Shown here piece by piece: positions 33,927 through 36,093 of a DNA stretch of 36,093 nucleotides (position 1 is the stretch's first letter; each line of letters opens with the position of its first letter). The stretch is from Hanstruepera ponticola (lineage in GTDB: Bacteria > Bacteroidota > Bacteroidia > Flavobacteriales > Flavobacteriaceae). The position numbers were made by a program, and so were the translations under genes. The notes beneath the pieces are model-generated. The model was not told the origin of the DNA and ran no database searches. It was given only the letters and a program-made list of their open reading frames with translations. The stretch covers positions 1 to 36,093 of the forward strand of contig NZ_JABANC010000011.1 of the NCBI RefSeq assembly GCF_012931685.1, read 5' to 3'.

Positions 33927-34277
33927 ATGCCCAAAACCCAATACCGCATCTATGTAGTGGAACTCAAAAAGAAGGTTTTTACGGAGAACGCCAAGTTCCG
34001 TGCTGCCAATCCGCAGTTTAATGGTGTGTTGGAGTGCCTGTATGTGGGTATGACCAGTAAGACACCCCAAGAGCGCTTTATGCAGCATAAAACGGGTTAC
34101 CGGAATAAAAAGGGTTATAAATTATCGGCTAACATTGTTGAAAAATATGGGGCTTACCTCCGCCCTAGCCTCTATAACCATATTGATCCTGTAAGCACCC
34201 GAGCCGAAGCCCTTAAACTGGAAGCAGCATTGGCTTTGGAACTGCGTAGGAAACGGTATGCGGCATGGTATAATTAA
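33927..34277 (+). CDS. Stand-alone GIY-YIG nuclease
   Basis: This 116-aa protein shows the GIY-YIG motifs: YRIYVVEL (6-13, GIY variant), LYVGMT (38-43, YIG), then a conserved Arg50 with His54, and a metal-binding Glu99 in ALKLEAALAL. It has no extra domain, as in the UvrC N-terminal family or small YhbQ-like proteins, so it should be a DNA endonuclease with unknown target. It is not part of an operon: the neighbour hsdR runs the other way. A 116-aa frame on the opposite strand overlaps it but has no recognisable content. It is less AT-rich than the genes to its left. Confidence 0.85.
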   Translation: MPKTQYRIYVVELKKKVFTENAKFRAANPQFNGVLECLYVGMTSKTPQERFMQHKTGYRNKKGYKLSANIVEKYGAYLRPSLYNHIDPVSTRAEALKLEAALALELRRKRYAAWYN

Positions 34278-34436
34278 ACATGCTTTTCTCGATACAATTT
34301 TACTTTATATAATTACGTGAACTGATAACAACCTTAAACTGTTAGATTGCTGCGTTACCAGAGGTTTCAGTTTAGTTTAATTAGTTTTTATTTTAATTCT
34401 TTTTTGCATTGATCAAAAAAGAAACAAAAAAATCTA

Positions 34437-34566
34437 GGCTTCATTTTCACCCCTTGAAAACCTAAAGTCAAGACTTTGTCATGCACATTGCAATCGTTTT
34501 ACTTGGCAATGCTCCACTTCCCTCTATCGTCTTGACTAGGTTTTACTACGCCATAAAAATGAGGCC
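34437..34566. repeat. Large nested inverted repeat (about 130 bp)
   Basis: The outer arms GGCTTCATTTT (34437-34447) and AAAATGAGGCC (34556-34566) pair at 10 of 11 positions. The middle arms AAAACCTAAAGTCAAGAC (34457-34474) and GTCTTGACTAGGTTTT (34529-34544) pair except for a 2-base bulge. Inside, CATTGC pairs with GCAATG. The left flank carries a GATCAAAAAAGAAACAAAAA stretch similar to DNA at 24191-24219. It has the form of a MITE-like repeat or a folded RNA. The rest of 34278-35318 contains no gene I accept. Confidence 0.8.
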
Positions 34567-35318
34567 ATTTATTTAAAAAGGATTATTAGATTCGTATCAA
34601 GCTTGACTTATTACTTTTTAGAAAAGTTTACCGTATTTGGATGCGGTATCTAAGTCTGCAATTAAAATTGAATGAGCTTAACTGCGTTATATTGACCTAT
34701 TGACAGGTCACTTTACTCCGTATTATTGGACAATAACTATTTTGTGTATAAATTAATAAGGAGTTTTAAGGATGGGGTTGTTATATATACAAACACAGCA
34801 CACAAATAATTTGAAACATACAGTAAACTTCTGGAACGGAGTCCCTAAAAAGAAACAAATTTTTGAATGCATATATAGTTTAAGTTGGTTAAAAAGAAGC
34901 ATCAAAAAACAGGAGCATTTTGATGCTTTTTTGTTTCGACAAACGCCCTTTTTACTCGGTGTAAAGTATAAAAAACACGATGAAATGCATTTTTTTATAG
35001 GAAATTTGATTTTTTCTTTTTATCATTGTGCTAAATAATTGAATAAAGTTATGCTAGTGAGTTTGTTATCTTAAACAAAATAAAACGATAACTTAAATAA
35101 CTCACAATGTTTGGTTTACGGTTCTATACAGAATAAAATGGTATTTGAACGAATATATTTGTTCTAGGGTCGTAATCACAATAATTTCGTTCTATCCCTC
35201 TTGAACAGTTAATAGCTAACTAGTGCTAAATAAAAGCTAAAGTTCAATTAATCCATTTAAAAATTTTGGCTTCATTTTGGTTATTGGTTAACGCCCCATA
35301 ACTTTTAACTATTTGAGT

Positions 35319-36093
35319 ATGAGAAAAATTACGTTTAAGTTACTTATTGTATCTTTTTTAATAATCCACAGTGTGGGTTATTCTAAAGTCGTATATGATA
35401 GTCATCATCCTACCGATGCGAATCTCACTACTATAGATTCAAAATCCGCCATTAACAATTTTGTATCCTTTAATCCATACACGGAAGCTAGAGCTTTGGC
35501 TATAGCAGTTTGTCAAGATATTTCTGTGAACCTAGATGGTTCTGGTAGTGCCACTATTGTTGCTGCTGACATTGACAATGGTAGTATTGGAGATGGGTTC
35601 TCCATTGATATATCCAGTTTTTCATGTACTGATGTTGGAACACCCGTAACCGTTACCTTAACAGTTACGCAAAGTTTAACAGGTACAAGCGATACTTGTA
35701 CAGCACAAGTAACTGTGCTTGACTCGCTAATTCCTACTATAACGTTAAATGGGGCAAATCCGCAAACGTTAGAAGCTTGCGGTTCTTATAATGAATTAGG
35801 TGCAGTTGCTAATGATAATTGTGCTGGTGTGGGTGCTGTGGTTATTGATGCTTCGGCTGTTAATATGAACGTACCTGGTAGTTATACGGTTACCTATAAT
35901 GTGGATGATGCTGAAGGTAATTCAGCAACGCAAGTAACACGTACGGTGAATGTTGTTGATACAACCGATCCGACTATCACGCTTAATGGTGCTGCTACAG
36001 TAACTGTTGAAGCCTGTGGAACATATAATGAATTAGGCGCTACTGCTGATGATGGTTGTTTAGCTATTGGTGCAGTAACGGTTGATAATTCTG
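35319..36093 (+). CDS. Secreted protein with Ig-like repeats, 3' end outside the window
   Basis: The frame opens at ATG 35319 and is still open at the window end (258 codons seen). An N-terminal signal sequence (ITFKLLIVSFLIIHSVGYS) is followed by a spacer and a CQDISVNLDGSG module. Ig-like repeats then begin PTITLNGA and contain TLEACGSYNELGA; the second repeat restarts at about codon 215 with the same pattern. The repeats resemble the DUF5011/HYR type of bacterial Ig domain found in large adhesins and in type IX-secreted proteins of Bacteroidota. The C-terminal sorting domain, if present, lies outside. Surface location is likely; the ligand is unknown. Confidence 0.85.
   Translation, partial: MRKITFKLLIVSFLIIHSVGYSKVVYDSHHPTDANLTTIDSKSAINNFVSFNPYTEARALAIAVCQDISVNLDGSGSATIVAADIDNGSIGDGFSIDISSFSCTDVGTPVTVTLTVTQSLTGTSDTCTAQVTVLDSLIPTITLNGANPQTLEACGSYNELGAVANDNCAGVGAVVIDASAVNMNVPGSYTVTYNVDDAEGNSATQVTRTVNVVDTTDPTITLNGAATVTVEACGTYNELGATADDGCLAIGAVTVDNS

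Noticed and set aside
33738-34088. 116-codon minus-strand frame overlapping the GIY-YIG gene
   Set aside because: It is the antisense shadow of a gene with clear GIY-YIG motifs and shows no family features of its own.
34772-35038. 88-codon plus-strand frame starting MGLLYIQTQH
   Set aside because: No recognisable domain, odd composition and no operon context; it lies in a repeat-like non-coding region, so it is probably a chance frame.

Overview
The window looks like a chromosomal piece of a marine-type Bacteroidota, most likely a member of Flavobacteriaceae. The DNA is AT-rich, Shine-Dalgarno sequences are generally absent, and promoters can be read with the Bacteroidota -7 box TAnnTTTG. 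The gene content fits too: a TPR sensor kinase with a LuxR-type regulator, small lipoproteins, a TM2 protein, and the start of a large secreted Ig-repeat protein. No genus can be named from the sequence alone.

Layout. (1) 1-736: a 22-bp tandem repeat and a 5'-truncated DUF2075-type helicase remnant. (2) 798-12619: a Druantia-like anti-phage locus. It holds a 5-methylcytosine methyltransferase on the plus strand, convergent with a tight minus-strand operon of a 1079-aa protein with a Myb/SANT-like N terminus, a 1969-aa DEAD/DEAH helicase with DUF1998 (DruE-like), and a Cas4/AddB-type PD-(D/E)XK nuclease with four cysteines. (3) 12777-13586: a HEPN-domain protein. (4) 13734-18127: a TM2 protein and an envelope/stress operon (lipoprotein, TerB-like protein, coiled-coil membrane protein, vWA lipoprotein, secreted SNase nuclease, small Cys-rich secreted protein). 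(5) 18317-20849: small lipoprotein, TPR histidine kinase and LuxR-type response regulator. (6) 21195-21845: a membrane-anchored protein of unknown role. (7) 22151-22190: the 3' half of a CAT-anticodon tRNA followed by a terminator, which looks like an attachment-site scar marking the right end of an island. (8) 22.2-24.1 kb: repeat-rich DNA and a conserved-type hypothetical gene. (9) 24224-26115: an unfamiliar four-gene operon (two membrane proteins, GIY-YIG nuclease, HhH protein). (10) 26191-33554: a PD-(D/E)XK-like gene and a type I restriction-modification operon (hsdR, an extra unknown gene, hsdM, hsdS, wHTH gene). (11) 33927-34277: a lone GIY-YIG nuclease. (12) 34278-35318: non-coding DNA with a large nested palindrome. 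(13) 35319-end: the 5' part of a secreted Ig-like repeat protein.

How the parts work together. The clearest new signal is regulatory. A 20-bp palindromic motif (best copy TTACGGAATTCCGTAAGGAA) occurs four times on the minus strand. Each copy lies exactly 17 bp upstream of a TAnnTTTR-like -7 box. The four sit before the TM2 gene, before the lipoprotein/TerB/vWA operon, just after the response regulator gene, and inside the end of the kinase gene ahead of the regulator. This predicts that the two-component system activates the envelope module and itself. The restriction and nuclease genes form two defence clusters separated by the tRNA scar. The hsdS gene carries two nearly identical target-recognition domains, so its target should be symmetric.
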